The translations under genes and the position numbers were made by a program. From Blasia pusilla (taxonomy: Eukaryota > Marchantiophyta > Marchantiopsida > Blasiales), in NCBI GenBank assembly GCA_050084515.1, contig CM114275.1, positions 8,370,001 to 8,434,000 of the forward strand: a stretch of DNA of 64,000 nt, written 5' to 3'. The notes under the pieces are model-generated. The model did no database searches. It was not told the DNA's origin and saw only the letters and a list, made by a program, of their open reading frames with translations. Below, one piece after another: positions 45,104 to 56,075 of the stretch (positions within the stretch are counted from its first letter, which is position 1; each line of letters opens with the position of its first letter).

Positions 45104-47077
45104 TCATTTAATCACGGATCCGAAAAAAGATCCTAAAGACCTTCTCCTAGCTATTGCTAGAGCACTTGAGCCATGAATAATGACGTCCCTAATATAACAA
45201 CCTAAATCATAAGGCACTAGCTGTAGTAAAGAATAGAAATTCTCCACATCTATTTTATGAGCTAGTCTAATCTCTTCATACCTTGGACATGTAATAAACA
45301 CATGCTCTTCATCCTCAATATTTTCTCCGTCATATAATCTACAAATTCATTCACTTCTATCAATATTAAGCTATCGTCCTTCCTCAATTCCTAGCCTTTG
45401 AGACCTAGTTCTATGTCGAGCGATAATTTGATGTAAGAACGTGGAGATCCCCGCAAATAGGTATTCTTGTTCGCAATATACAAGCATAGGATTAACATGA
45501 AATTGATAAAACTCTATTTTTGTGCCTGGGCTGCTCCAAATAATATTGAGAAATTGCTTATGTAGATGCTCACGGAGTGCCATCAGTTTCAAGTCCCAAT
45601 CCCATTCCGCCACATTCCACTTTGAAGACCAAGTCACCACATCCGCAATCCAACCTATGGAACGTGTGGCTCGCAAAGCTTGATGAGGGAGGCGAAAAAC
45701 ATCAAGAGATCTCACCCTTGCGATATAAGTGATGGTCAAGTAGAGAGCTTCAGCTTCTAGACAAAGACAACCTATTGCCGCAAGAAGAATAACATGAGGA
45801 GTTTGGTTTCTTACACCCAATTCTTCTTGTAGAAAGATCTTTTGCACCTTCTCCAGAGGCTCCCAACTTGTCTTCTTACAACTAGGGCCCCAAACTTGGG
45901 TCCCATATAAGACCACCGGCAACACTAAGCTCCTAAATAAGAACTTCCTAAGATCCCAACACACAAGATGAGCTCTTCTACACCGATTTAAAAATGAATG
46001 TAGAGCTTTGTAACCAACTTCTACTCTCTTTTACTCGCGTCCAACTATAGTCATGAGAGAAATCAATGCCTAGATATTTATAACTCTTCACTTGTTCTAA
46101 TTTTAGACCTTTGTAAAAGTACGAAAACTTGGATCCAGTACCCACTATAATAACTGTAGACTTCTCCATATTAACTTCCATCTGATTTTGGGTACAAAAA
46201 CTTGCCAAAGTGTCGAGGTGTTTTTGTAAACTAATGCCATCACGTGCTAGTGATATGATATCATTTGCATACAATAGAGCTGTGATGACAAAGTCTCCAA
46301 GCTTGACACCTTCACTATCACATTCCTCCAACCACTTTTCGATATCATCTATGAAAACTCCAAATAGAGTAGGGGAGAGAGGGAAACCTTGAATGACTCC
46401 GATATTACTCAAGATCTCTTGAGTTTGTGAACCTTTGATCTTGGCCCGAACGGAATGGTACAACGTGGCCACGACTGCTAAGAGATTGGGTGGTACTCCA
46501 ATGGTTTGCACCTATCCCATAAGAGCTTATGAGGTACAATATCAAAAGCTTTCTTGAAATCGATGAAACCGCAAAATAAATCTTCCCCATTGCCCTTAGA
46601 TTTCTCCCATAAAATATGTAAGACCAAGATATGGTCGATAGTGTTGTATGTTGGGTGAAAACCAGTTTGGACTCGTGCTCTCTTTTGGAAAGACTCTGTC
46701 CATGCGCTCAACTTTGACTCCACCAATTTCCCAAATAGCTTGGCAAAAACACTACCCACCATGATAGTGCAATAGTTTGTCACCAAGTCCTTCCATCGTG
46801 ATTTGTAAAGAGGAAAAATCTCCCGTAGCGACCAAGTAGAAGGAAAACCATAGATACCAGCATCACCCAATACTTTGGTGAGGATCGGTCTGATAGAATC
46901 TCCTCCCCACTTAAGAAGTTCAATAGAAAGACCATCCAAATCCTTACATTTGCCATTTGCTAATCTTCTTAGTTGAGTCATCACCTCTGCTTCAGAGAAT
47001 AAGCCTGGTATGCCTCCATAACGTGGCATAGATGTAGCATCGGGGAAGAAGTAGAGCTTTTCAACAAAAGATGTCAA
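45104..47077 (-). pseudogene. APE-type LINE reverse transcriptase, 5'-truncated and mutated
   Basis: The minus strand reads an RT of the LINE (L1/Jockey-like) kind. NGKCKDLDGLSIELLKWGGD and ARVQTGFHPTYNTIDHILVL come first. Then FCGFIDFKKAFDIVPHKLLW (motif A, 46478-47077), IGVIQGFPLSPTLFGVFID (motif B) and ALLYANDIISLARD (motif C, 45978-46511). The post-RT part LPVVLYGTQVWGPSCKK (45371-45964) follows, and a C-terminal Cys/His segment EEHVFITCPRYEE (near 45330-45280). Motif C has YAND where active enzymes have YADD, so a catalytic Asp is lost. Frames shift near 46500, 45970 and 45370. No apurinic endonuclease domain is present upstream of 47077; LINE copies are commonly 5'-truncated. It differs in sequence from the LINE fragments at 28-35 kb. 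Confidence 0.87.
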
Positions 47078-48327
47078 AGACTTGGAATCAAGAGTATGTT
47101 TTGAAGACCGTACTACTAACCATCATAAAAACTAGACCTAAGATGGGTTTGGCATAAATAAGATGGTGCTGGAAATCTTAGGAGAAAAAAAATCCAACAC
47201 ACGAAAGATCAGACAAACGCATGAATAGAAATCAAGAACCACCCCTAAACTATTAGAATAATAGTTGGGTTGAGGGCCACAAGGAACAGCCAAAGAGAAC
47301 TTTCCCAAAGAGGTAGGGAGGGGTGGAAATCTCTAGAATTGCATATAAGGGGATAGGACTCCAAGGGATTTTAGGACCCGAACCTTATCTTGGAGAACCG
47401 TGGGGATGAACCAAGGGCACACAATGGATTAAGAGGTTGGCTTCGGGTTGCAAACACTAAGCCAAGCCCAAGAGGATTAATGATGGATATCAACCTTAGA
47501 CCTTGATCTATGGTTGAGAGATTGGGCTCGGTAAGAGTCTCATTCGAATCTAAGACTTGTAAGACGTGAAACTAGTTGACCTAAGCAGTGGCAACACTAG
47601 AATCGGGGCTCCTAATTTCCAAGGAACGAAGGGTTTGCATGCGACAATAATTAGGGTGGCACGAGAGAAGCAATTGGGTGGCGGGAGTATGAGCAAGAGG
47701 AGATGATTGAGTGGGCCGTGAGTCGAGGGTGCGTGAGTGGGCCAAGGGCATTACCACTCAAGGAAGTAAGAGCAGAGGCAAGAGAGAAATGCATGTGTAT
47801 GAAGGAGTTGAGAGCATGCATGAGTTGGAGCTTTGGAGGTGAGAGCAGAGGTTTGAGCTCTCACGCAACCGTGAGCTGAGAGCCCTCCAACGGCCCAGAG
47901 CACATGAGCAAAGCTTTGGAGGTAGGAGCAGAGCCAAGAGTCGTCGTAGGCGTGGGTGGATTGCGCTTCATCAAAATTGCAAGTTCATTCACAAAAAAAT
48001 GAAAAGGTACTCCTCTCTCTCATAGATCTTTTTATGCATGTCACTTGGCCCAAAATAGTGAAAGAGAGGAACAACCCGCTGACTCCTCACATCATCTACA
48101 CAGTAGAAATCTATCTATCTGCCAACTAAGATGTGACATCGATTACACCCATCTAATATAGCCACTCAAGACAAAGATAGAACCCAAAAACCGGATGACT
48201 CCCTATATTATTGGTGCAATAAAAATTCCAAATGTGGACTAACTATGATGTAACATTCTCAACAAAGATATAAGATTCTTATGTTATTAAAATTTGTTTT
48301 CTAGGATAACAAATTGGCATATATTAA
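47078..48327. other. Interval without a gene
   Basis: Purine-rich stretches with repeated GAGAGCAGAG-type words around 47770-47940 are the only pattern. No coding similarity. Confidence 0.4.
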
Positions 48328-48462
48328 TATATACCACTTTATTATAAAATAAACCTCAAAAGAGGACAAAGAAAGGTAATAACAACTCAAAAGAGAAGTC
48401 AAAAAACGCATAAAAGAATGCAAAAAGAAAATGGCAACAAGCCAAAGCAAGCAAACAACGGC

Positions 48463-51024
48463 TCAACCAGCTACATGATTGATAGCTTGAAACAAATCTG
48501 ACAAGAACAGGAGTAGTTGGTTAGATGTGAATGGACGATGAGGCGAGCGACCCCCCACCACCTCCGCACGACGTATCAATGCCAAGGCTTGTGCACGTTG
48601 TAAGGCCACTGAGATGGATTGCCGAAAATAAGTAGTAACTACCGAGAGAGAAGGACTACAAGAAGGGGCAAGGTGATGATTCTCGAGGGAGTGGTGAGCA
48701 CATGTTTTCAGGAAAGTATCAAAAGACACATGTAAATGACCGAATACTTCCACTACAAAAGGAATAAATCCATCAGTCGCATGTCTCACAGCATAACTTA
48801 ACTCCTTGATTCTTGCTGCAGCTTTGGCCGCCAAACCTTTGGTATGTGCGGCTCAACACACCAAGTCAAAACGTGTTTGATTAGCAACCACCACATCACC
48901 TAGTGTCCGGAATCCACCTCAAGACATAACAAGATCCACTCTCTGACGAGGGGTTGCTTGTGTGGTTGAAGGTAGGACATGGAGTTGCTCTTGCCCAACG
49001 GTGTATCGTGCAGTACGAGCCACAGATGCTACCGCCTCTCTAATGACATCATGTGTGGCCGTTCGTTCTCCACCATGTGCACATCGGAGAATATGGATAC
49101 CCTTGGCATCAATGGGATCCCCGCATACACAATTCGGCACATCTAAGAGAGAAGGATGGGGAAGTCCAAGACGTAACCGCAAAGCTATCGAGAATATACT
49201 TCGAGGAAGATGAAATGGAAGAATAAGAGGATTTGCAGTAAGCCACGCCCCCGCTCTGGTACTCGCGCATGAACGTAGACGAGCTCGATTAGCGTCAGAG
49301 GATGCCTTGGAGAGAATGTTGGAAAAGTTGATTTGATGCAGATTCTCGGAGATATGCTCTTGAAGTCGATCAAGCCCTTCCGTAATCAGTTGACTGAAAG
49401 GGGGTAGAATTGCTTGTGTAGCAAGAGGAAGAAGAGCTCGTGCACATCTCAGTTTTTGTTGAAATAACAAGTCCCCCTCCCCTACATGGGCGATATGATC
49501 CATCAAGATAGGTATATCTCCTTGGAGAAACCTTGAACCCATAATCGGTGCTACCAACGCCCAACTCCTCAAAAAGGCTGCGGGAGCAGATACAATTGTG
49601 GAGGACAGTCCCACCCCTCCAAAAGAAATAGGCAAGATAGCTTGTCGTGAAGCAAAGACACCATCCTCTCCCTCAAAGGTATTTGGGCCAAGAAGTTGAC
49701 CAAAAGTTGCCAAGATAGAAGCATCAAAAGAGGCCAACCGATGTAAGAACCTTGAAGTGGGAGGACAAGTGCAAAGAAGGTAGGAAGGACGTCCTAGAAA
49801 ACATTGGAAGAGAATCCCATAAGCCACTTGGGGATCCCCGAGATGAGGTAACAAATGAAGCCATTCCACATCTTTCAAAAGGGCCTCATCCAAGAACTTT
49901 GCGACATAGTCGATGAAGCCAATTGGGACCCCAAGAACTCTAACCCCTTCAATGTAGATGGGAAAATCAAGAGTTGGTGGGGTGAATGTTGAGGGAAGGC
50001 ATGAAGGAGACCATACTCCACATTTACTAGGTTGGACTTTAAGGTTTAAGAAAGAGAGTTGCTCCACGAAATGGATATAAGCATGAACCACTTCAGAAGG
50101 AGGACCTATAATGTGAGTGTCATCAACAATAGAAGGGAAAAGACAATATGGAAATGCTTGCGCTGATGCTCGAAGGGCACGAAATTGGGCAATGGCAAAG
50201 AGTGGGCCACCCATGGGATCACCTTGACGTGTGCCACAAGCCGATTGTAGAATATTATATTCCCCAAAAGTAGCATGATGGAAATAGATAATGGGCTTAT
50301 CATAGGCATAGAAGGAGCGAACAAATGGAATGAGGCTCGCGAGTTGTCCTCCTACACAACGTTATTCCTCAAAGATGGCCGCACGAGAAACAGAATTGAA
50401 TGCGTTAGCCACATCAACTTGAATTGCTACCCAATCTGGATGAATATCAAGAGTGGAGCGAATCCCATGCACCACAGCCTCACAACCTCCAGGAGTTGCC
50501 ACTCCAAATTGATGAGGAAATAAGTGGGCACTAAAGTGAGGACAGAATTGCAAGCATAGGGATCGACTAACCAAGTGGTATAAAACCTCTCTAATAGCCA
50601 AAGGGCGCACACCTGAAGGAGGCTTATCCATAGCCAACAAACAACAAGCCCCTAAGAGCCTAGAGATAGAGAATGGGAGACGACATGCCGCCATATGTGC
50701 ACACACCTTATATAGAGAGACAAAGCCACTTGCTGAATCTGTTGGGATAAAGCAATCAAGGAAATGATAAAAAACCATCCCTGATAGCCCGCTTGCTGAT
50801 AAGCGAGGAGTATGCAGAAAAGCCCTTGTGAAAACCTCCAAGTCAAGCTCCAAGTCAAGCTCCAAGTCAAGCTCTGTTGTATAGTCTTCCACAAAAGGTG
50901 GAGCATCGCCACTTGAAGGAGGATGAAGAGCTTCTAAGAGAGCCACTGTTTCCGCACTTGGAACCGCCAGAGAAAGAGGACCCAATCCTTGAGTTGCATG
51001 TGAAAACTCACCAACCTGCCCCAA
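48463..51024 (-). pseudogene. RT plus restriction-like endonuclease polyprotein, one frame with three stops
   Basis: One minus-strand frame covers 51024-48463, with only TAA at 50362-50364, TGA at 48919-48921 and TGA at 48853-48855. Order: PPSGVRPLAIREVLYHLVSR (RT motif 0-1), HQFGVATPGGCEAVVHGIRS, then VDVANAFNSVSRAAIFEE with the first catalytic Asp, GDPMGGPLFAIAQFRALRAS, and SIVDDTHIIGP with the DD pair. A long linker leads to a Cys-Cys-His-Cys knuckle (NCVCGDPIDAKGIHILRCAH) and an endonuclease-like core (RVDLVMS, then GGFRTLGDVVVA), with a C-terminal FIPFVVEVFGHLHVSFDTF. These are the features of R2-type elements. Both TGA stops are CGA (Arg) in copy 2; the TAA is present in both copies. 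Confidence 0.85.
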
Positions 51025-51260
51025 AAGTAGACTTCGTCAAAGGCGTTGTTGTATTGAAGGCCTCCCATGATTGGCATGTTGAGTGGGATGAGCCGCAGCT
51101 AAGGCCTCTCCTCGAAGTACATGCTCATTTTGAAGATTCTCCCAATCCCCAGACATAAAGCGTTGAATACATATGGAGGTTTCACGATGACCCGTTGCAC
51201 CACCCCTTGGAGGGAGGACTAAAACCCATTGTGGGAAGAGTAATAGGAGATATCAAGCAT

Positions 51261-51734
51261 TTATATCTGGGGGTCATGCGCTAACCTTTCTAATGGGAAA
51301 AGCAAAGCTTCTTGGGTGATGGGGCGAATAACAATAGGAATGCGAGTGTAGAGTCTAGGACGAGGAAGACCTGGATGGAAAGAGCGAAGGAGATCAATTT
51401 GGCTTAACCAAGTCCAAGCAGTTGTTGTGGGGAGTGCAGTAGGAGGTGGTATCAGGTTAGGGATTGAAGGCCCATGCACGGATTGATAGTACCGCTGATG
51501 TCTTTTGATCCCATTAGGAGCAAACTCCTTACCACAAGGTATGCAACAAACCTTTGGTACTAATGAAGAAGTAGAAGGGTTACAAGGAGAGGAGGTGGGA
51601 GGTGCAAGAGGTGGTGATGGCCGACAATGAGGGAGTAAGTAGGTTGGGGAAGGAGGAGGAGGAAGAGGGGAGATTCGGGTAGAATAGATGGGAGTTGGAA
51701 GCAAGGGCATAGATGAGATATGTGGGGATGGCAA
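51261..51734 (-). pseudogene. N-terminal zinc-finger region of the RLE retrotransposon
   Basis: A Pro/Ser/Leu-rich frame of 157 codons with a C2H2-type finger CIPCGKEFAPNGIKRHQRYY followed by QSVHG. N-terminal CCHH fingers that bind the target DNA are usual in R2-group proteins. It lies upstream of, but in a different frame from, the RT part; whether this is a separate ORF or a frameshift cannot be told. Confidence 0.65.
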
Positions 51735-51890
51735 AGTAGAAGGATTCGGTAATAATGGATCAAGATTAGGCTCAATAAGCCAAGGCGAAGAAGGGAGAAG
51801 AGGAGAATCTGGAAGAAATGTAGCGAGTGTAATGGGTGTATTAGCATCTCGAGGAAAATGGCGAGATCTACGATGAGGAGGTGAACCAGG

Positions 51891-53404
51891 GGGAGAGATT
51901 ACCGTTGAGAGCCCGTATCAAAGATTCAGAAAAGCAAGAGAAATCCCTTAAACCGATGGTAACCCCGTATCACTCTATAAGGAGAGCCCTATGTTTGAAA
52001 TTGCGTATAAGAATCTATGAGCACATTTAGGAGAGAAGGAGGTCCAAAGATCCCAAGAACTTTGGAAAACTCAATCTTAAGTAGGAAAAAGAAGAACCCA
52101 AAGTTCAAGCTTGAGAAGATGAACACATTGGGCCTTAGATTGAAAAGATTGGATCACCATGAAAATAGTTACAAGAAAAATTCTAGATGTCCCTCCATCT
52201 CCTCCGTCATAGTCCTCCTCCTCCATGTCCTCTCCATCTCCCAAGGAACCCCTCAACACATCCTTCAAAATTGGTACATATGGATATAAAATATAAAAAT
52301 TTGAACACAATGCATCACATGGGCATTAGTCGGGATTTGACAAAGAAACCAAACTTGACTTAAGGGTAATGATCAACATCGTCTAAGAGCTCGAAGTTGA
52401 AGGGAGGGATCGAGTTAATTAGGAGGGCATATATGAATAAAGTGGGATAAAGCAAGTAACCGATGGAGTAACAAGTATGAATTCAGGGTTTGAAAATTAC
52501 TTTTGCAATTTACCGGACTGGTGTGCAGTCCATGCCACGCACTAGACCAAAAGCCATGCCGCCCAGTCTTTAAAACCAAAGTCATTTCTTGCTACACATG
52601 CTAAGAAAATACTTCTCTTGTTTGCCACGTGTAAAGTTTTCTAATCCAAGAAGCCACTCTCGCTTAATAGTATGACCACGCACCATAAGGGTATTTCCGG
52701 TTTCTCTATATTCCTCCAATCTCTTCCCTTCAAAAATCTTACCCTCCCAATTGTAACCAAAATTTATTTATTTCTAAATACTTTATGTGGAGAGATAAGT
52801 GGTTTCCACAAATGAACGGGGGCATGTGTGGCCGTGGTGTTGTAGACTCTTCAAATTCTCCTTTTTTAATGGATGATAGGTGCCATCTCCGTTTATTCGG
52901 GGTCTTGGAGAATGGTGGGGAACTATCACTACACTCCGCAGCCAATGAAAACATTCCGGCGGATTCATTTCCCGAATAGCAAAGTGTACAGGAATCTACT
53001 AATGGTATCCCGCTGACCGGAGATTAACTTTGGTATGGATATTTTCAGATCTACAGTTTTAGGTCTCGAACGGTCAAACTAGCTATCAAACCGGCAGCCC
53101 TTCGGGAGTTCGGACGGACGCCAGTTCCGTCCGAGACGCCTTGGTTAGAGGAGGAGGCGTCTCAAGCAAGCTTAGCAAGGAGCTGCAAGGTTGAACTTGG
53201 AGTGGAAGGCAGTACAGGAAGGATGTCCCCACGCACGAATGTGGGTGAGTCAAAACAGTGCATCCGTGCGTGCGGCACTCAGAAGTACCGGATTCCGGAA
53301 TGTAAAAGGGTGTTGGACTGAGCCCCCTGGGTCAAGCTCCCAAGAGACCAGGACGCAAAGGGAAGAAACTAGGTCTTCTCTTCTCCCGAGTCCCGTACCA
53401 TACG
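51891..53404. other. Interval without a gene
   Basis: Short frames on both strands at 52017-52310 and 52739-52979 show no domain. The sequence becomes GC-richer after about 53050, approaching the next gene. Confidence 0.4.
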
Positions 53405-53464
53405 TAGTCCGTCCGTCCGCCCGCCCGCCCGCCCGCCCGCCCTATATAGATAGATAGATAGATA
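53405..53464 (+). repeat. (GTCC)n-(GCCC)n-(TAGA)n compound microsatellite
   Basis: GTCC/GCCC units at about 53407-53442 directly followed by TATATAGATAGATAGATAGATA. Confidence 0.9.
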
Positions 53465-56075
53465 CGCGGAAAATGTGAAAAGCCTGGGCAGGGCACAGAT
53501 CTCGAAATCCCTAACCTGATCGAACTTCGAAGGAAGCTTGCTGCTTGCTTGACTGCGTTGCAGTCCGATCTGTTCAGAAGTCAGAAGGCCGCGCAGACGG
53601 TGCAATCGGTTTCGGTGAACGATTATCCATTCATGCGGGTTTGCAGTGGTGCCGGGTGGGCGGACTTGACGGGCTGGCGATGGTGCGAGCAACATCCAAA
53701 CTCACCGATGCACGAGCCTGCGTGTTGGATAAATAATAAATGTCTCGTTACTACTGTGCAGAAAAGTCGGTCTGTTTCCGAATCTCGGATAAAGATCGCC
53801 TGTTCTTTTACCGTCGCCAAAGACGAGTGGAGGACTGGAGGTCGAATCCCCGGAGCTTGCATTTATGAGGCGAGGCAGGCCGCAGGCAGGCCGCAGGCAG
53901 CCCGAACAACGATCGAGAATGAGCTAGAGCTAGTGATATGTCGACAGCGCCAGGAGAGAGAGTCTCTCGCGTCTTTACTTATTGTAGCGTAGCTCGGCGT
54001 AGGAGTCTCGATAGAAGATAATTGATTGCGCCAGTGCTCAAGGGACCGCGGCGCTGCCTCAGAAGTTGGCCGTCCTAACGGGGGTGGGGCTGAAATCGCT
54101 GGCTGGATCCCTCCTCCTCATCCTGGACGTGCAGCGTGTTTGACGCTGTCCACGTGAGCGTGACTCGGAAACTGTTGCTTCACATTCTTTCGAGGTCTAC
54201 ATTTAGGAGCCCAGCAGCAGCGTGAGCACGGCAGGAAGGCAGGAATTGTGGGGTTCAGTTCGACGCTCTGCAGTTTTCACTTCCCCTCGAGGGAAGGATG
54301 AAATTGGATGATCTCGCCGGACTCCTCCTGTCTTTCTCTCAGCTAGCAGTGATCCCACCATCACCATGCTCTCGTCCTTTCCAATTCAGCTTCCAAGGGG
54401 CCCCTCTCCTTTTGCCTTGAGCCCAGGCCTCCATTTCCTCGCTATTATCAAGGCCACCGGGTTCTATTCTTCGCAGACTGCTTTTGGGGAATAGCGTTTC
54501 TCTCAATTGTCCATATTGATCTCCTCGGGGTCTTTTGCAGGACAGGCGAAAGAGAGAGAGAGAAAGAGAGAGAGAGTGAGAGAGAGATATCTCCTCACGC
54601 TGCCGTTGGGATCAAAGGGCCAGTCCAGATGGTACCCCACCTTGACGCTTAAACAACGGGATCCAAATTAAGAATTCGTGTAGGTCTGTCAAACCACTTT
54701 GGGGTTGCCGATTCGATAGCTCTGATGCGAAAGACGACCACTCTTGGCCGCAATTTTGATTAGGGTATGTTTACGTCTGTGCTTCAGCTTTGTTGGCTTT
54801 GCGTTCGCTGCATTCATGAGTTGGAAGCGGGAAGTGTTTCTTAACCAAAACACTGCGTTCAAATTAGATCACAATGACTTGCGTTTGTGCGGCAAATTCG
54901 GCACACCTGTCGGCCGGTTTGCGGGAACCGTTTGGAAGGGAGCCTCTCGGAGCTCTGGTGCTCGTGTCGGAAGGCTGTTCCGATTCCACCAGATTAGGTA
55001 TCGCGCTCCAATATCTGAGCGTCTTTGAGAGGAATATCGACATGTGATCGGAGCGGAAATGGAAATGATCTCGATAGATTCCGTCAAAAGTCTAGACCTT
55101 GTAAGAGTACGAAAAGTGTCGATCTGACTCGACTAGTCACCAGTCTCGATCTAGTTACTTCAGTGAATTGCCCTCCACCTTCTGGAGCCTCTACTTCTGA
55201 GCGAAGGCTTCAGCTATTGAGGAAGTCAAGCTTCGGCGCCGGATTTCGCTGAGGCTGCGGTTGCTAGGGCCCCATCCTCCAGACTGACGTCGTCAGCGCA
55301 AGATTTCCAGATTACTGGAAATCTTTTCGTGCAGATTCTTGTGTAGCTTCTTTTAAGGAGAAGGTGTCGAGATTACCGGATTGCGCAGCAGGTTGGTACG
55401 TCCCTACTTTGCAGAAGTAGGTGTCGAGATTACTGGATTGTTCAGCAGATTGATGCATAGCTGCTCTTGCAAGGATATTTTGGTGTCTTACAGGAGGGAA
55501 GCGAAGGGTGTTTCTCTCCACCTGTTCGTGTGTCTGTAAGTCGACACAAACAGATGTCGCTACTGCAAAACCACAGGAACGACCTCTTGCAAGTCCTTCC
55601 CGGTGCTTGCGTGTGTAGTGCAAGTACACCTTCCCAAATTTCCTAGCAAATGATTCCTCCATGATCCGCTGCTCTTCGTCCAGATCCATTTTTCGCGTAC
55701 CGCCACATTGAAGGGCGAGCCAAGTTGATGTTGGATCGTGCTACTCGCAATCCATACGATTAGCCGAACTTCTCTCAGCGACCAGTTGAATGTTTCAGGA
55801 GATTTCGCCTACATTTTTGTGGTTCATTTCTTTAGCTTTAGTGTTTGTCTGTATGCACTTGCGATCCACTGGCAAACACATGTGGCATACACCGCGCCAT
55901 CCTCCCTCTGGTACCCGAGAGTCTTCGTGCCGACTCTGGAGTCATTTTCGATCAGCATCTCAACAAGGATGACATCTGAATTACGATGATGGCTGAAATG
56001 TTTGCAGGTCATTAGGTTGCAGTTGAAGTTGGAAGATCCTCTCCTTTCCGGTCGACATCCGTGGGCAAGTTGTCT
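53465..56075 (+). promoter_or_regulatory. Upstream and probable 5' leader region of the BTB/TAZ gene
   Basis: GC content is higher than in the transposon areas. A GA-rich tract (54549-54588, AGAGAGAG with interruptions) and a tandem 57-bp repeat (55304-55475) lie before the start codon. GA tracts are common in plant leaders. Small upstream frames exist, for example ATG at 54813 (72 codons), but their use is unknown. I could not choose a TATA box or transcription start. A leader intron is possible because AG sites precede the coding start closely. Confidence 0.4.
55304..55475. repeat. Three tandem 57-bp repeats
   Basis: Units begin near 55307, 55364 and 55421 and share (GTGTCG)AGATTAC-GGA and TGCAGA-G blocks. 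The length is divisible by three. They lie within a minus-strand frame of 125 codons (55689-55312) that starts MDLDEEQRIMEESFARKFG and has a 19-residue repeat (SSNLDTYFCK / SGNLDTFSLK). I cannot tell whether that frame is a gene. Confidence 0.6.

Larger units (their letters stand above)
48328..51890 (-). mobile_element. RLE-type non-LTR retrotransposon, copy 1, nearly full length
   Basis: Unit of about 3.5 kb on the minus strand: an N-terminal zinc-finger ORF (51734-51261), RT and restriction-like endonuclease in one frame (51024-48463), and a 3' end whose last recognisable block (complement of TTATAAAATAAAC-TCAAAAG at 48342-48364) is shared with copy 2 at 62034. R2, NeSL, HERO and Utopia elements have this domain order; which clade this belongs to needs a tree. 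No target duplication was identified. Confidence 0.82.

Noticed and set aside
53823-53845. tRNA B-box-like GGTCGAATCCC
   Set aside because: The sequence upstream does not fold into D and anticodon arms.
54744-55028. 94-codon ORF as the first exon of the BTB/TAZ gene
   Set aside because: It has no ATG at its start, an internal ATG only at 54813, and no splice link to the BTB frame that I could find.
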